Shown: positions 1 to 10,701, numbered from the stretch's first letter. The stretch is 27,894 bases of DNA from Paramacrobiotus richtersi (GCA_034698045.1 JAQGAU010000457.1:1-27894); one strand, 5' to 3'. A program made the numbers and translations. The notes: generated by a model not told the origin, from the sequence alone.

Positions 1-127
1 GGTTAGGTACGCATCAATAAATTAATACGGACCGCTTCAATTATTTCCGTAATTAATGTTTTGCCACATTGCAATTTTTCTGTATACTGTAGATGTTTAA
101 CGCTTTTAATTCTATGCCCTCTTTCAG

Positions 128-3100
128 GCGGACCGGCCTATGACGTGTCGGTGTTAAGTTTCGGCGCCGCATCGGGCGGTGTACTGAAGCCCCTGTTAAT
201 CTGCGACCGGGATTTGATCAACGAAGAAGATTGGGAATTCTCAAGTGAGGAAGAACCAAAGAAGCGGAATAGGGGAAGGAAGAAGCCTCCTTCGGCCACG
301 ACCTCCAAGCCGACCGTGGAAGTCAAAGAACCAAAGGATGTGGAAATCGATATACCCGTGCCACAGGGCATCTTCAACGCGTACGTTATTAACGAGCTGA
401 TTCCGTATCTCAACAGCTTGCCGACCGATACGCCGTCGAAGGTATGAAAAATGTCATTGAAAAATCCATTGTTAGAATATCAGCAAAAATTGTAGCCTGT
501 AAATTTACTTTGGTAATGTGTGCTGTTAATTAAACTGAATTGAAGGGTATAAGGATGTATTCAGCCTAGCTGGTGAACCGTGTTACGTATCCCACTTATT
601 TCTTTTAAGTCTGGTGATTTTTTGCAACAAAATCTGTTCATATAATATACAGTCAGCCAGGTTTAAAATCCCGTGCTACCAAATGTCACCAGTAGCAGCA
701 AACGGGCTACCTGCCTTGGAATGAAATAAGAATAAGAATAAGAACAGTTTAATATAAGCAAAATTTGTAAAAATGCCATATTTACTTACTATTGGCTTTA
801 CTGGAAACTGGTGTACTAGATCGTAGAATGTTGGCTCATTAATGCTGATCTTTCTCGTACAGTACTGCTTAAGTGCCAACCACAAGATATTGTGCAATGT
901 TAGTCGATATTGTGCGTGTTTTTGGTTGTTTTTGTTGGTTGAGTATTTGATAACATGGAAACACGCACGCTGCCAGCAGTGACGTTATTGTTTTTCTCGT
1001 AGAATGTGTTGTACTTGAGTCGAGGATTCTGGCATTTGATGACCACTGCACTCCTTAACATTGCCTTGGAGGTACGTTGAATATTTAGCTATATGTTTTT
1101 CTCCTATCCGTGCGGAGAAGAATGTGCGCTTCCACATGCAGTCACAACTGGTCATAGCTCGGAACTACCGGGCCCGAGGCAAAATTGATAAGGGCGTAAA
1201 TACTTGGTAGACTTGCTACTTTAATTTCTGATCCGTTTTGTCAAAAGTGTCTATATTGTATTGCTGCATTTTTATACTTTCTTTTGCTAATTAATGAGAA
1301 TGAGGCATACAGTCGGTCATGAAAACTGTTAGTGAGACCATAAACAGACAAAACGATGTAATTTCCCCAAATATGTAGGAAAATAAGATTGTGATGTCGT
1401 TTGCAATTTACAGAATGATATTGTCATCGTCCCAATAGCCCCTGGAAGTAAGATGGATCTGAGACCATGGGAGGTGTATGACTTCAGTCCCATGCGATGG
1501 GATCAGCGAATCTCCTTCAAGGATACGAAATTTACGCTGGATTTGGTAAGCAAATGTAGTAAACAGCTGTCAACATCCTGACTGCATGAGTCCCATTTTT
1601 TTATTTTTTTTGCGTACATAACAGTCCATAAGACTGCTGATCAGTTTCCCTAAATGAAGTTAGACGTTTCATCGCTTAATTTTTGTTCGTTGTACATTGT
1701 TTACTGTATGAAGATAGGGAATAATTTCGTCATAATGCTGAAAGTGCTTTTGTAGTTTGTGATACCGAAGTCCTTTTGTTGCTGGATATTGCGGTTTCTG
1801 AGTGCTTGATTATCTCTGAAATGAGTGTTTTTGAGTTTTAATTGTATCCAAACGGAACGCAAATTTATTACAGTTTAAAACAATGCGCAGGAAAACCAGT
1901 ACTAAAACAACTGCTTTTTACTGAAATTGGTGTTATTTTAGTTGGGTTAGTTTTATGTAGTTACTCATTCGGCCATGCTGACAGAAACTGGCAGAAAACG
2001 TAGAGTAGTGGCACATCGAACGGTATGATAGCACTGCAGTTTGGTTTGAATAGGCAAAACATTGTGAGGTTTTACTTCTCTTTCAGTTTTTGGATTATCT
2101 TTTAGCAGGTATAATATTGTCCCATTTTTTAGTTAAGGGCACACGGTTTCGCACGGCATTTATGGGAAGTGGCCGTTCAGTGTTATTACGATCGAAATCT
2201 ACCGGCCGAGTTCCAACGACTGGGCCTGTTCCCCTTCCCGCCCATGCTGGAGACTTTGATTGCCTCCACCATGGAACGCAAAACACGCTATTTATACGGC
2301 AGTTACGTTGATGTGGACCTCAATCTCTCCTGGTTCAAGGATGTCCACGACAAGCTGATGCGACGATTTGGGATCACGAATGAAGAGGCAGCCGTCGCAC
2401 TGCAGACTGTCGTCGACGGTGTCAATGGTAGGTCGGTAAAGTACATATTCTTGGGATTTTTATGTACCGTTTTTTTCAGTTTTTCGTGTAATTTTTTTTA
2501 ATTATTTCTTGTGTAATTTTTGTATGATTTTTCGCGTACTTTGCGGTATTAAACGGCAACATATTTTGTGATAGCGTCAGGTTTTTACGTGCATGGTGAA
2601 ACTTAGATAAAATAGCCGTATTAGCGTTTTCATGATTAACAGTGTTACATTTAATCTGACAATTTCAAAGAAGTATTAATAATACTTCGTTGATTTAATA
2701 AATTAAGGAAAAAATTAGTAAATGAATAAATTAATACGGCAGTTTTATCTAAATCACGCCTGAATGGAAAAACGAAAATGCAAGAGGAAATAAAAGCGAA
2801 AAAAAGCAAGTAAAAGAACTACTTCGTACGGGCATTGTTGTGAAATATCAACTCAATGACCAGTGATCAGTATAGAAGGCCCTGGCGTGCCACCGTGCTA
2901 CGGTTATTAACGATGAGGATGACGGCTAACACCGTACACATGTGCATGTCATTTCTGTCGTCGTAGATTAGCTGAAAGCATTCGCAAAGTGGCGACAACC
3001 AATAACTGAAAACGAGAATTTCTGGCATAAATATTTCTTGTATGTTTAAAGTATTGCTTGTTTTCAATTTTGAGAATCAATTTCATTTATATAAAATTTT

Positions 3101-3366
3101 CAAACTTAAACTATACAGTCATGCAACTAGTTTGCACGGCAATAGAAACACATACGAGTTGTAATACACAGGTTAACTTATTCGCTGGGTTGGCTGTGAA
3201 TGCTTCGTCTAAGTAAAAGATGCCTTTTGGCTAAAACATGTGAATGTTTCCCGTTGCAGAAGTGTTGTCCTCTCGAACTCCTGTGGAAATTATCGAAAGA
3301 CCGGCTACCGGTCAAGAATCACTGGCACAGCCCGTTGTGGTGGAGTTAGACGGTTTAAGCGAATAA
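128..3366 (+). CDS. Gene 1, unit 1: five-exon gene of unknown function, 5' end outside the window
   Basis: Five exons join in phase: 128-441, 1003-1071, 1414-1545, 2133-2427 and 3260-3366. All four introns are GT-AG. The first exon starts two bases into a codon, so an upstream exon lies outside the window. The visible product is 304 residues ending at TAA 3364-3366. I recognise no family. The first exon encodes an acidic stretch (EEDWEFSSEEE) followed by a nuclear-localisation-like basic run (KKRNRGRKK), then IDIPVPQGIFNAYVINE. Exon B has SRGFWHLMTTALLN, exon C has DLRPWEVYDFSP, exon D carries a folded-looking block with QCYYDRNLPAEF, PPMLETLIAST and SWFKDVHDKLMRRFGI, and the C-terminus is VVVELDGLSE. 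No signal peptide or membrane segment is visible. Frame is kept across 915 coding bases, while other copies in the window are broken, so this is the likely functional copy. A nuclear or DNA-associated role is only inferred from the basic run and the linked Maf gene. Confidence 0.8.
652..748 (+). mobile_element. Truncated SINE-like insertion in intron A-B of gene 1
   Basis: A stretch beginning GGTTTAAAATCCC resembles a tRNA-type pol III B box. It runs through a ~60-base body ending in GGCTACCTGCCTTGG and then an AATAAG repeat tail (727-744). Imperfect direct repeats, GTTTAAAAT on the left and GTTTAATAT on the right, could be target-site duplications. The equivalent intron in unit 2 (around 6190) lacks the stretch. 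No A box is present, so the copy would be 5'-truncated. Confidence 0.4.
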
Positions 3367-3602
3367 ACGAGAACTTCTTATGTATTCGTGTCGTTTATGT
3401 TCTGCAGTTTTGGCAGTAAGCTTAGTTTCCTGCAGAAATTTGCATAATGTGTGAGTTTCTGACCAGGGCATCAGTATTTCTTTATTGGATATGTTGGACG
3501 TTGTTTTCACTGTTTTTGACAGATTTTCGAAGAGCAGAGGAGTTTGATATTCTGTTCATTTTAAAGACTATGGCTGCTTCGAGTTTTTGTAATACTGTAT
3601 AA

Positions 3603-3608
3603 AATAAA
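3603..3608 (+). promoter_or_regulatory. Probable polyadenylation signal of gene 1 (AATAAA)
   Basis: AATAAA lies about 240 bases after the gene 1 stop. The equivalent place in units 2 and 4 also carries AATAAA (near 7086 and 18305), although the surrounding bases have diverged. Conservation among copies partly reflects common origin, so this is a moderate-confidence call. Confidence 0.45.
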
Positions 3609-3931
3609 CTGAAACTTGCGGTGATCGAGTTGATCAACATATATTTACTGATTACTAAGGTACGAAAAGCTTCGGTATTTGGGGAACTGGGAACTTTTTC
3701 CGACAAAAAAAAAGTTTTTGCTCTCGTTCTCGTACTATATATTATTGTCGCTTAGAACCTGCATGATATTATGGTAATTCGCAATGATAGTTGACCTCTA
3801 CCATGCCGCTATACTACGACTTTTCTGTTTTCAAGCACATGCATTATTATGCACCAATAACCAACATAACTCGCGATAAATTCAAAAATTCAAAATCTTC
3901 TTCCCGACACCTGTGTGTGGAAACGTATCGT

Positions 3932-3949
3932 ACGTGGCCAGTACCACGT
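3932..3949. repeat. Small inverted repeat ACGTGG-N6-CCACGT, also in units 2 and 5
   Basis: Perfect 6-base arms separated by six bases. The same structure is at 7422-7439 and 24917-24934. Unit 4 (about 18650) has lost the symmetry but gained a CACGTG E-box core. It lies in the same place in every unit, about 120 bases after the class 2 motif. Confidence 0.5.
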
Positions 3950-4491
3950 CGATGGCACTTCGACTCATTAATACGAGTGATATATTCTGTTATATCCGAT
4001 TGTTTATTTGTAAAATCCTCTCACATGGCGAATCTTTCACCGCATGAACAAATGGCCTGACAATTGTGAATCCATCCGCATTTTCGCGCACCCTAGAAGT
4101 GCACTCAAAAGAGAAACGGTCATGCAGTTTAAGATCGGCAAGGTAATTTGCTGGACACGGTCTATACAAAATTTACAGTCATTTTAATCGATTGTCTCCA
4201 TAATGTATTGGGAAAATGGCAGGACAGGACTGCCCATAACGAATTATGTTTTGACAGAAAGCGGAAACGAAGTGTCTGATTTTGTGTCGAACAGAATTAC
4301 ATACATGTACTTAACTGTCGTAAACCACATTTTTCAATAAAGTAACGCGTTATCTGTTTACGCAAAAATTATCGAAAGCCATTTTGATTCTACTGTTTGA
4401 CGATGAAAAAAGAATTTTCTTGTAGTTTCATACAGAATTTGTTTTAACCGAAGCACGGAGGCACTAACGTGATACATGCATATGTACACGT

Positions 4492-4660
4492 GTAGTACGT
4501 GAATCTGTACTACGACAATATCCCTGGCACTTGCCATGTCCATTCTCTTATGCAAAGTCAACATAAGCGAACGCCGTTTGGTGAATATTTGCAAGGTATT
4601 TTCTTCCGTATCTTTTTCCAGAAAACTTCAAAATATTCTGGAATGTTTGTTCTAGGTTGC
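4492..4660. other. Inter-gene core, unit 1 copy: short region open on both strands with splice-like edges
   Basis: On the plus strand ATG 4536 opens 20 codons (MSILLCKVNISERR...) ending AAG before GT at 4596. On the minus strand the same bases form the end of an open frame reading LVSNLEQTFQNILKF through ANIHQTAF to a stop at 4548-4550. Copies are at 8302-8361, 15688-15747 and 20268-20327, each with ATG, exactly 60 bases and a following GT. Copies in unit 3 (second), unit 4 (first) and unit 5 are damaged. Just upstream, GTAGTAC (4492-4498) and GTACTAC (4507-4513) form an inverted repeat. Whether either strand is translated is unknown. Confidence 0.35.
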
Positions 4661-5579
4661 TAACAAGACCAATACCCATCCATAAAGAAGCAGGTGAGTA
4701 TCCGATTGCAATTAAATCTTTTCTTAATGAACGGATTCGTAAACGTACGCGCTGGCAGGAAGTTTTTTTCCCAGTTTTTTCGTTAAACAAATGTTTAATT
4801 GATTCCGGTTTGTTTTTACGGGACTTCGTATCGTTCATATTTTACACGGATTAGAAACAGCCAGAAAGAATGATGGCGATGAGACCATAAAGTAAAGATA
4901 CTACTATAAACAAAAACAGCCAAAAGAGAAACAGTATTATATCGATATCAGTCTTGGCTACTAATATACATACGGTAAAGTTCGATCAAGCCCAGTTTGA
5001 ACCCTACCTACCGCCACAATTAGAACAGTATGACAAAGACCCGTGCCGTCGTACTACGGATTTCGGTGCTTACCCTACAAATGATTTCTCGTTGGTCAAT
5101 GGTGTTTTATTAGCAGTCTGATTGCATATCGATTTTTCATCAAACACCCTGAACAATAAAACTGCTAACCTAATTTTTGCTTGAAACCTGCTTCAGTTTA
5201 TTAACACGGTACGCCGGGTACGGTAAGTGGTGGTAAATTAAGGCCACCTGCAGTGATGTAAGCAGCAGTTATGATGGTCTTGTTCAAACCAACATATCTC
5301 ATTATTGATTGCTATACTGCTTACTGAAATTTTTGTAGTAACTAAAGGGATGGTTGCACTATAAATAGTTTTAATCAAATCGCAATTAGGATTTTCGGTT
5401 ATCACAAAAAACTTTTTAAAAGTACGGTGTGCATAAAAAGTTTTAAATTCAATATAAAACCCTTATATTCCCTTAAGAACAAGCGCAGCCATATTTTCCA
5501 TAATTAGGCCTATTCCATATTGGCCATTGTAATTTCTCTGTATTGACGTCTAAATTTTTAATTTTATGCCCCCTTTCAG
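4661..5579. other. Spacer between unit 1 and unit 2 exon A; no gene seen
   Basis: Homology to the Maf side of the other units stops near 4690, and no Maf sequence is present. From about 5041 the sequence matches the stretch before exon A in unit 3 (11849 on), so a class 0 copy of the TACTACGA motif at 5043-5060 opens unit 2. No convincing coding exon is visible. Confidence 0.5.
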
Positions 5580-6899
5580 GTGGACCAACCTATGACGTGT
5601 CGGTAGTAAGGGAATCTATCGATGGCGGAGGCCGAAAGTGGTGGCGTTTCGGCGCAGTTTCGGCGCACCATCGGGCGGTGTACTGAATCCCCTGTTAATC
5701 TGCGATAGAGATTTGATCAACGAAGAAGAGTGGGAATTCTCCAGTGAGGAAGAACCAAAAAAGCGGAATAGGGGAAGGAAGGAGTTTCCTTCGGCCACGA
5801 CCTCCAAGCCGACCGTGGAAATCAAAGAACCAAAGGATGTGGAAATCGATATACCCGTGCCACAGGGTATTTTCAACGCGTACGTTATTAACGAGCTGGT
5901 TCCTTATCTCAACAGCTTGCCGACCGATGCGCCGTCGAAGGTATGCTAATGGTCATTAAAAAATCCATTTGTAAAATATGAGCAAAAAATTGTAGCCGGG
6001 TAATTTACTCTCGTAGTGTGTACTGTAAAGAGCCATGTTCCACTGGAAGGTCATGTCCAGGCTGTATTTTTAACTTCTCAAAGCGTAAAGGTGTGTATAC
6101 TGTCGTAGGCTAGCCATGCTATATTACCCACGTATTTCACACTTTGTTGTAAATCTTGTGATTTTGTAACGAATTCCACTGATATAATAAACCTTTGCTG
6201 GAAACTGGTGTGCTAGATCGTAGTGTGGAGGCTCATTATGGGAACCGTCCTACAGCGTGTGGCAGTAAATATTGTACGCAAATTATTATTTGATATTGCT
6301 TATGTAATCGAACAAGATGATTATATATCATAAAAATCTTTGACACCATTTTACGCTGAAAAACGCACGAATGAAAATACAAGAAATTTCAGAAAGAGGC
6401 GCAAAGATAAAATGGACATGGCTTAAAGCAGGGGAAGATGTTATTAAACCTTGGGAATTTTGACCGTCCGAAATTGATGTGTCGCCGTTCTACGGTTGCT
6501 AACGATTAGACGATTCGTAATTCAGAAACACGAGCACGTGCATACATGTTCATATCAACTAAAACTTTAAAAAACTATATAATTCTATTCTTTGCTTCTC
6601 AAAATTATGATCATTATTCCTTGCTTCCTGTTGTGAGACAATATTTGCATATAAACATGAACAACATTGTGAACATAACGGTTGTACAGACTATCACACC
6701 TGGACAAGATATAGTGTTGGCTGTGTTAGCTGTCAGTGCTTCGTTAAGCAAAATGCCTATTGGCTAAAACATGTGCATTTTTCCGTTTGCAGAAGTGTTG
6801 TCCTCTCGAACTCCCGTGGAAATTGTCGAAAGACCGGCTACCGGTCAAGAATCACTAGCACAGCCCGTTGTAGTGGAGTTAGACGGTTTAAGCGAATAA
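5580..6899 (+). pseudogene. Gene 1, unit 2: decayed copy lacking the three middle exons
   Basis: Exon A (5580-5940) keeps its acceptor (TTTCAG) and donor (AAG/GTATGC) and is close to the unit 1 exon. It carries an extra 47 bases after GTCGGTAGTAAG that shift the frame, with a small duplication of TTTCGGCGCA at the edge. The last exon (6793-6899) is almost identical to that of unit 1, with intact acceptor and stop. Exons B, C and D are missing: the intron passes from sequence matching unit 1 near 850 to sequence matching near 2760. Splicing A directly to the last exon would join phase 0 to phase 1 and break the frame. The near-perfect last exon suggests recent duplication or gene conversion. 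Confidence 0.75.
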
Positions 6900-7925
6900 A
6901 CGAGCACTGGATTTGTATGCATGTCTTTTATGTTCTGCAGTTTTGGCAGTAAACTTGATTTCTTATTAGAACTTTGCAGACTGTGTGAGTTTCTAAACAG
7001 ACAGCATCATTGAAGCAACAGACGAGTTTGATACTCATGTTTTTAAAGAATATGCTTTCGGCAAGTTTTTGTAATACTGTGTGCGAATAAAAAAGCCGAA
7101 AACCCTTAGTTTGCAAAACATATGTGTCAGATCGTACTGAGGCAGCACCAAACCAGGTATGAAGTCTGGAAAACTGTTCTTCGATAAAAATAGTTGTTGC
7201 ATTGTCCTTATACTAGTTAGTACATTGTTGTCGCTTGGTACCATCAAAATCTGCCGATCACCTATGTCCTATAATATTATGCCATTGCACTACGACTTTC
7301 GTGTATCTGCGTGTATGTATGAAAAATTGTAAGTTCCAGTAACCAATATATCTCATGACAAATTAACAAAATAACTTGTCAGAATTAATTTTTCCTCAGC
7401 TTTCGTGTGGAAACGTAATCTACGTGGCCAGTACCACGTCGATGAGACGACGACTGAGTAATTGTTGTGATATGCTGTTTATACTTCCGCCTGTTTATGT
7501 CAAAATCCTCTCACATGACGAACAATCACCGTAAGAACAAATAAGCTGAATCAGCATTTCGGCGCACCCAAGAAGTGCACTCTGAAGAGAAAGCCGGTTC
7601 TCTCCTGTTTTTCATGAATGTATTTTCGGCATTTTGTCTCTACGAGACAAAAGTTTTTTTTTGTCTCGTAGATGTGACCTGGCAAATCGTCCACTGCTGA
7701 CCAACCGGCTGCTCAAATGGTGCAGAGATGCCTTTCCAACAAATTGATTGGTCTAATTGTAAGACAGGCAAGGTATTTTGCTGTTTGGTGTCTGTACAAA
7801 ATTTACAGTTGTTTAAATATAATTTTTCTGTAACGTACGCAAAACCGTCCACAACGATACACGGGTAAAAAAGCGGAAACAAAGTGGCTAATTTCTTCCC
7901 TATAAGTTATTATGTTGAATACAAT
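6900..7925. other. Unit 2 inter-gene region; no gene seen
   Basis: Homologous to the unit 1 3' flank. It contains the class 2 motif (7280-7299), the ACGTGG/CCACGT inverted repeat (7422-7439) and a Maf-recognition-like palindrome (7545-7556). The sequence of 7640-7760 is very close to unit 3 (15180-15270), both reading CTGACCAACCGGCTGCTCAA. Minus-strand frames here are not maintained in other units. Confidence 0.55.
7545..7556. promoter_or_regulatory. Maf-recognition-element-like palindrome GCTGAATCAGCA (unit 2)
   Basis: The classical T-MARE is TGCTGA(C/G)TCAGCA. This site keeps both half sites apart from the first T and has A in the centre. The aligned site is GCTGAATCAGCA in unit 3 (15098-15109), GCTGAATCAG in unit 4 (18774-18783) and GCTGAATGAGC in unit 5 (25046-25056). 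It is lost in unit 1. Function as a binding site is inferred from the linked Maf gene. Confidence 0.35.
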
Positions 7926-8111
7926 TACCGTATTTCACCAAATAGCCGCCCTGGGCGCTTATTTATTCAACCCCCTCCCCGGGAAGGTAACCTTTGTGTG
8001 ACCTTTACATTTTTAAAGGGGGGGACCCTTGGAAAAATAGGCTTTTGGGGGGCGCTTATTACGGGGGGGGGGCGCTTATTCCGGGGGTTGGCTATTTGAG
8101 TAAATACGGTA
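7926..8111. mobile_element. MITE-like element with ~22-base terminal inverted repeats
   Basis: The left end TACCGTATTTCACCAAATAG and the right end CTATTTGAGTAAATACGGTA are inverted repeats with only a few mismatches, and the outermost TA may be the target duplication. The interior has G tracts and repeated GGGCGCTTATT. The same place in unit 3 (15470-15500 and 16200-16230) runs from GAATACA straight to GCTACATTTTTC-like sequence, giving an empty site. No transposase frame is present, so it is non-autonomous. I do not assign a superfamily beyond TA-targeting. Confidence 0.75.
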
Positions 8112-8936
8112 TGTTTATGCTACATTTTTCAATAACGCGTTTATCTTCTTACTAAAACATTCTACAAAAAGTATCGATACCCTTAGGTATTGTTTTGTTT
8201 AACGATGAACAAAAAATTTTCTGGTGAGTTCATATAGAATTTTGTCAAACCGAAGTAACGACTACTCTGCCTCTGTGCTGCGATAATCGTTGACAGATAT
8301 CATGCCCATTCTCTTACGCAAGGTAAACATAATCGAACGCCGTTTGGTGCACATTCGCAGGGTACTCGTACTCTCTTCTATATCTAATTCCAGCGCTCTG
8401 AAAAATGTTCCGGAATGATTGTTCTATCTTGCTAACAAGACAAAAACTCGTGCGATAACGGCAGTTGTAACAAAACAATAATCTCTTCGTGAAAATATTG
8501 AAAAGCATGAAAAACAAACAGGATAACCATGCATGCAAAAGAATAAGCCTGCCAGTTCCAGGGAGAATTTAAAGAGAAGTGTTGCGAGATTGGCAGTCTT
8601 CTGAATAACCGAAAATAAGTGAGCGGAAACTGGTGGATAATCCGAAAAGGGAGAGGTATGTAAAATGATAAAAACCAGGCGAAAATGCAAAAAAAAGTAT
8701 ACTTTCCAAACAAAAACCAAACCAGAAAATGTGAATAATTATTTTCCGAGCAGAATAATATCCTTCTTATCGTACACTTTTCCACAAAGTAAACCGCATC
8801 ACAGAAAACCAATCTTTCCAAACAAAAGTTTGCAAGATGCTTTCCTCGAAAAAGTAAATTAACTTCAGGACAAATTCTCAAACATTTCTAAAATAGTTTC
8901 CGCCGATGACCTTTATCCGTAAAAAATTAAGGATAA
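8112..8936. other. Unit 2 inter-gene core and Maf 3' flank
   Basis: Holds the class 3 motif (8268-8288), the 60-base core (8302-8361) and the T-rich (minus strand) flank that follows the Maf stop in units 2-5. Long minus-strand frames rich in Phe cross it, but their ends and frames differ among copies, so I read it as 3' untranslated or intergenic sequence. Confidence 0.5.
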
Positions 8937-9110
8937 TTAGTCATTACTAGGATAAGTAATCGGGGAATTACTAGCATTATTCTCCCGTTCCTTCATCGCC
9001 TCCAAATTATTCCTATTATGCCTATGCGTTCGCATGACCCCTCCATTGGGCAGTTGCAGCGCCGCATTGGTCGGCGTAATCGTATTCACATAAGCGTGTT
9101 TGGGCGGAGA
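8937..9110 (-). pseudogene. Maf fragment, unit 2: C-terminal ~58 codons only
   Basis: On the minus strand the frame opens at 9110 and reads [20 protein letters not shown], then VMRTHRHNRNNLEAMKEREN, then SPITYPSND to a stop at 8937-8939. It matches the region after the leucine zipper in the unit 5 Maf. Basic region and zipper are absent. The break at 9110/9111 falls next to a chance acceptor-like ATGCAG. Beyond it the sequence is a piece of gene 1 intron B-C. The frame is uninterrupted and helps define the ancestral C-terminus. Confidence 0.8.
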
Positions 9111-9350
9111 CTGCATAGATTGTGGATGAACGTGTTTTCCTAACGCCTGCTTCGTATTATTTTATCAAAGTGTCTGTATCGTGCTGCGTTTTCATTATAT
9201 TTGTTGTTATTATTATTAATAAAAATGAGGTGTTTTTAATAAATCAGTCACAATTGAAGCGTCAGTGAGACAATAAATATAAAAATGAATGACGTAATTT
9301 ACACGAATAGTATACCGTATTGATAATAACAAGATCATGAATTTGAAATT
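9111..9350 (+). pseudogene. Fragment of gene 1 intron B-C
   Basis: Resembles unit 1 from about 1216 to 1400: ATCAAAGTGTCT, then AAAAATGAGG, then CAGTGAGACAATAAA and GATGTAATTT-like sequence occur in the same order. No exon follows; the match ends near 9345, before the place where exon C would begin. Confidence 0.5.
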
Positions 9351-9652
9351 AATGACTTTATGTGGTTCTAGTGCTATAACCAGTTTCTGAGAATCAAATT
9401 TGGCGTTAATTTGTCTAATTTCAGGCTTTCAATAGTACAGATATCACATCGTGGGTGCACTATGCTGTACGTAGATTGTTTAACAAATGCAAAAATTAAA
9501 GTAATTGTCTAGTACAATGAACTGCTTCTGCATTTTGGGATAAGCTTCCCGAGCCGGACAGCATATCTCGAATGTGCTACATTAAATAAAACTTTTGCAA
9601 AATTTGTGCATTGTTTACGTACACTGCCCAGTTAGGTGGCCTGAGCGGATGA
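9351..9652. other. Unique spacer; no gene seen
   Basis: No match to the duplicated unit and no convincing exon. Near its end TGGCCTGAGCGG (9637-9648) looks like a pol III A box, but no tRNA fold follows. Confidence 0.4.
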
Positions 9653-10304
9653 GTGGCCGTACTTCTGGGGCGTAGCCGCAAACAAATTAGATACAAGCTT
9701 ACCAAAAAAGTCGAAACCGGTTGGTTGGTCATTTTCGACTTGCACGGCATCCAGTGCGCACTACCCGGTCATGTGTACGACCGTACAGGTGAGCATGTAC
9801 GTGAACAACATGGCGTCACGCTCAAAAGTTTGGTTTGTTGGATCGTGGAATTTCCACAATAGTAAAACTACTTGGTTTTATAATTTTTAATGTGAGCGAC
9901 TGATTAAGTTTAAGTGTGCGAAATCGCTCTTTTGTTAAATTTTTTCTGTGCGAAATCGCATCCTCAGCCTCGAAAAACTTACAAACATCTTTAAAATATG
10001 CGGTGCTTCGTCCCCGTGTGTGGAATAATGCGAAATCGCCCGGAACGACGACGAAGTACCTGAAGGTTCCCGGAACTGCAAGGTTGTAAGTTTGCGAATT
10101 CGCTTCATGTATTGCGTTACTCAGCTGTATTAACGTCTTGACTTCCAGAAAAAGTCGATAAGATGCGCGATTTCGCAACTCCCGCCATCGAACAGTATGG
10201 ATCTTCCTCGAATATGGAGTACGGGTAAGCTGGTCATGGTTTTATTGGTTTACAGCGATGCGCATTGGCTCTTCAACAACATGCACTATCAGTATGCCCA
10301 TTAA
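9653..10304 (+). CDS. Possible small three-exon gene in the sequence inserted between units 2 and 3
   Basis: A frame bounded upstream by TGA (9650-9652) reads VETGWLVIFDLHG and LPGHVYDRTGEHVR. A donor ACAG/GTGAGC at 9788 leaves phase 1, and the acceptor TTCCAG at 10148 starts an exon (10149-10224) that continues in phase (EKVDKMRDFATPAIEQ). A GTAAGC donor and TTTACAG acceptor then give a third exon (10256-10304) ending NNMHYQYAH-stop, again in phase. Phase agreement at two junctions supports it. Against it, the second intron would be only 31 bases and no start codon is certain. I recognise no family. It could equally be a decayed gene or chance. Confidence 0.22.
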
Positions 10305-10650
10305 ACTAAATATTTTCCAGGATTGACTTCTACACATGCGGATCGCACTCGGACTTGAAAATGGACTACATTTTTTCTGGAGAACCCTGAAGTTCCTGTG
10401 GGTTCCTGGGACCCCGAACCCATAAGGTATGCGAATTCGCGCAATGTGGTGTAAACTCTTTGGTGCATGGACATTCCTAATTACAGGGGAGCGGATAAGG
10501 CGTGCGATTTTGCAGGATTCGTGCGGAACTGGTTTCCGGTATTATGAAAAAAGGTAAAGTAGTCACAGTTTCTCTACTGTCTTTTGTTATTAGCATACGT
10601 TTCAAACATCTCAGTTTGCAGATATTCGTACACCAGTAATGCGAATCGCA
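9915..10650. repeat. Recurrent near-palindrome TGCGAAATCGC and a second, diverged module of the putative small gene
   Basis: TGCGAAATCGC or close variants occur near 9917, 9948, 10028, 10092 (GCGAATTCGC), 10163 (GCGATTTCGC), 10428 (GCGAATTCGC), 10499 and 10637. The stretch 10360-10520 is a diverged repeat of 10020-10180: both have GAAGT(A/T)CCTG, GGTTCC, a GT-like donor, GCGAATTCGC and then GATAAG-N5-GCGATTT. A terminal open stretch at 10621-10701 ends DDNCCWIHDF-stop behind a TTTGCAG acceptor. Not assigned to a known element. Confidence 0.4.
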
Positions 10651-10701
10651 TCTGAATTTCATGGAATGGATGACAACTGCTGCTGGATTCACGATTTCTA
10701 A

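Larger units (their letters stand above)
3367..4450. other. Unit 1 3' flank between gene 1 and the inter-gene core; no gene seen
   Basis: AT-rich sequence with homologous counterparts in units 2 (6900-8230), 3 (14384-15620), 4 (17978-19170) and 5 (24335-25510). Reading frames are short and not maintained between copies. It contains a class 2 copy of the TACTACGA motif at 3803-3820 and an inverted repeat ACGTGG/CCACGT at 3932-3949. Confidence 0.6.

Noticed and set aside
8432-8881. 149-codon Phe-rich minus-strand frame, with similar frames at 19354-19671 and 16625-16981
   Set aside because: It lies in the T-rich stretch after the Maf stop. Similarity between copies is expected from duplication; frames shift and end at different places, and no start context or domain is visible.
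9637-9720. Possible tRNA or intact pol III gene (TGGCCTGAGCGG, then GTCGAAACC)
   Set aside because: The boxes are too far apart and no acceptor stem or cloverleaf forms.
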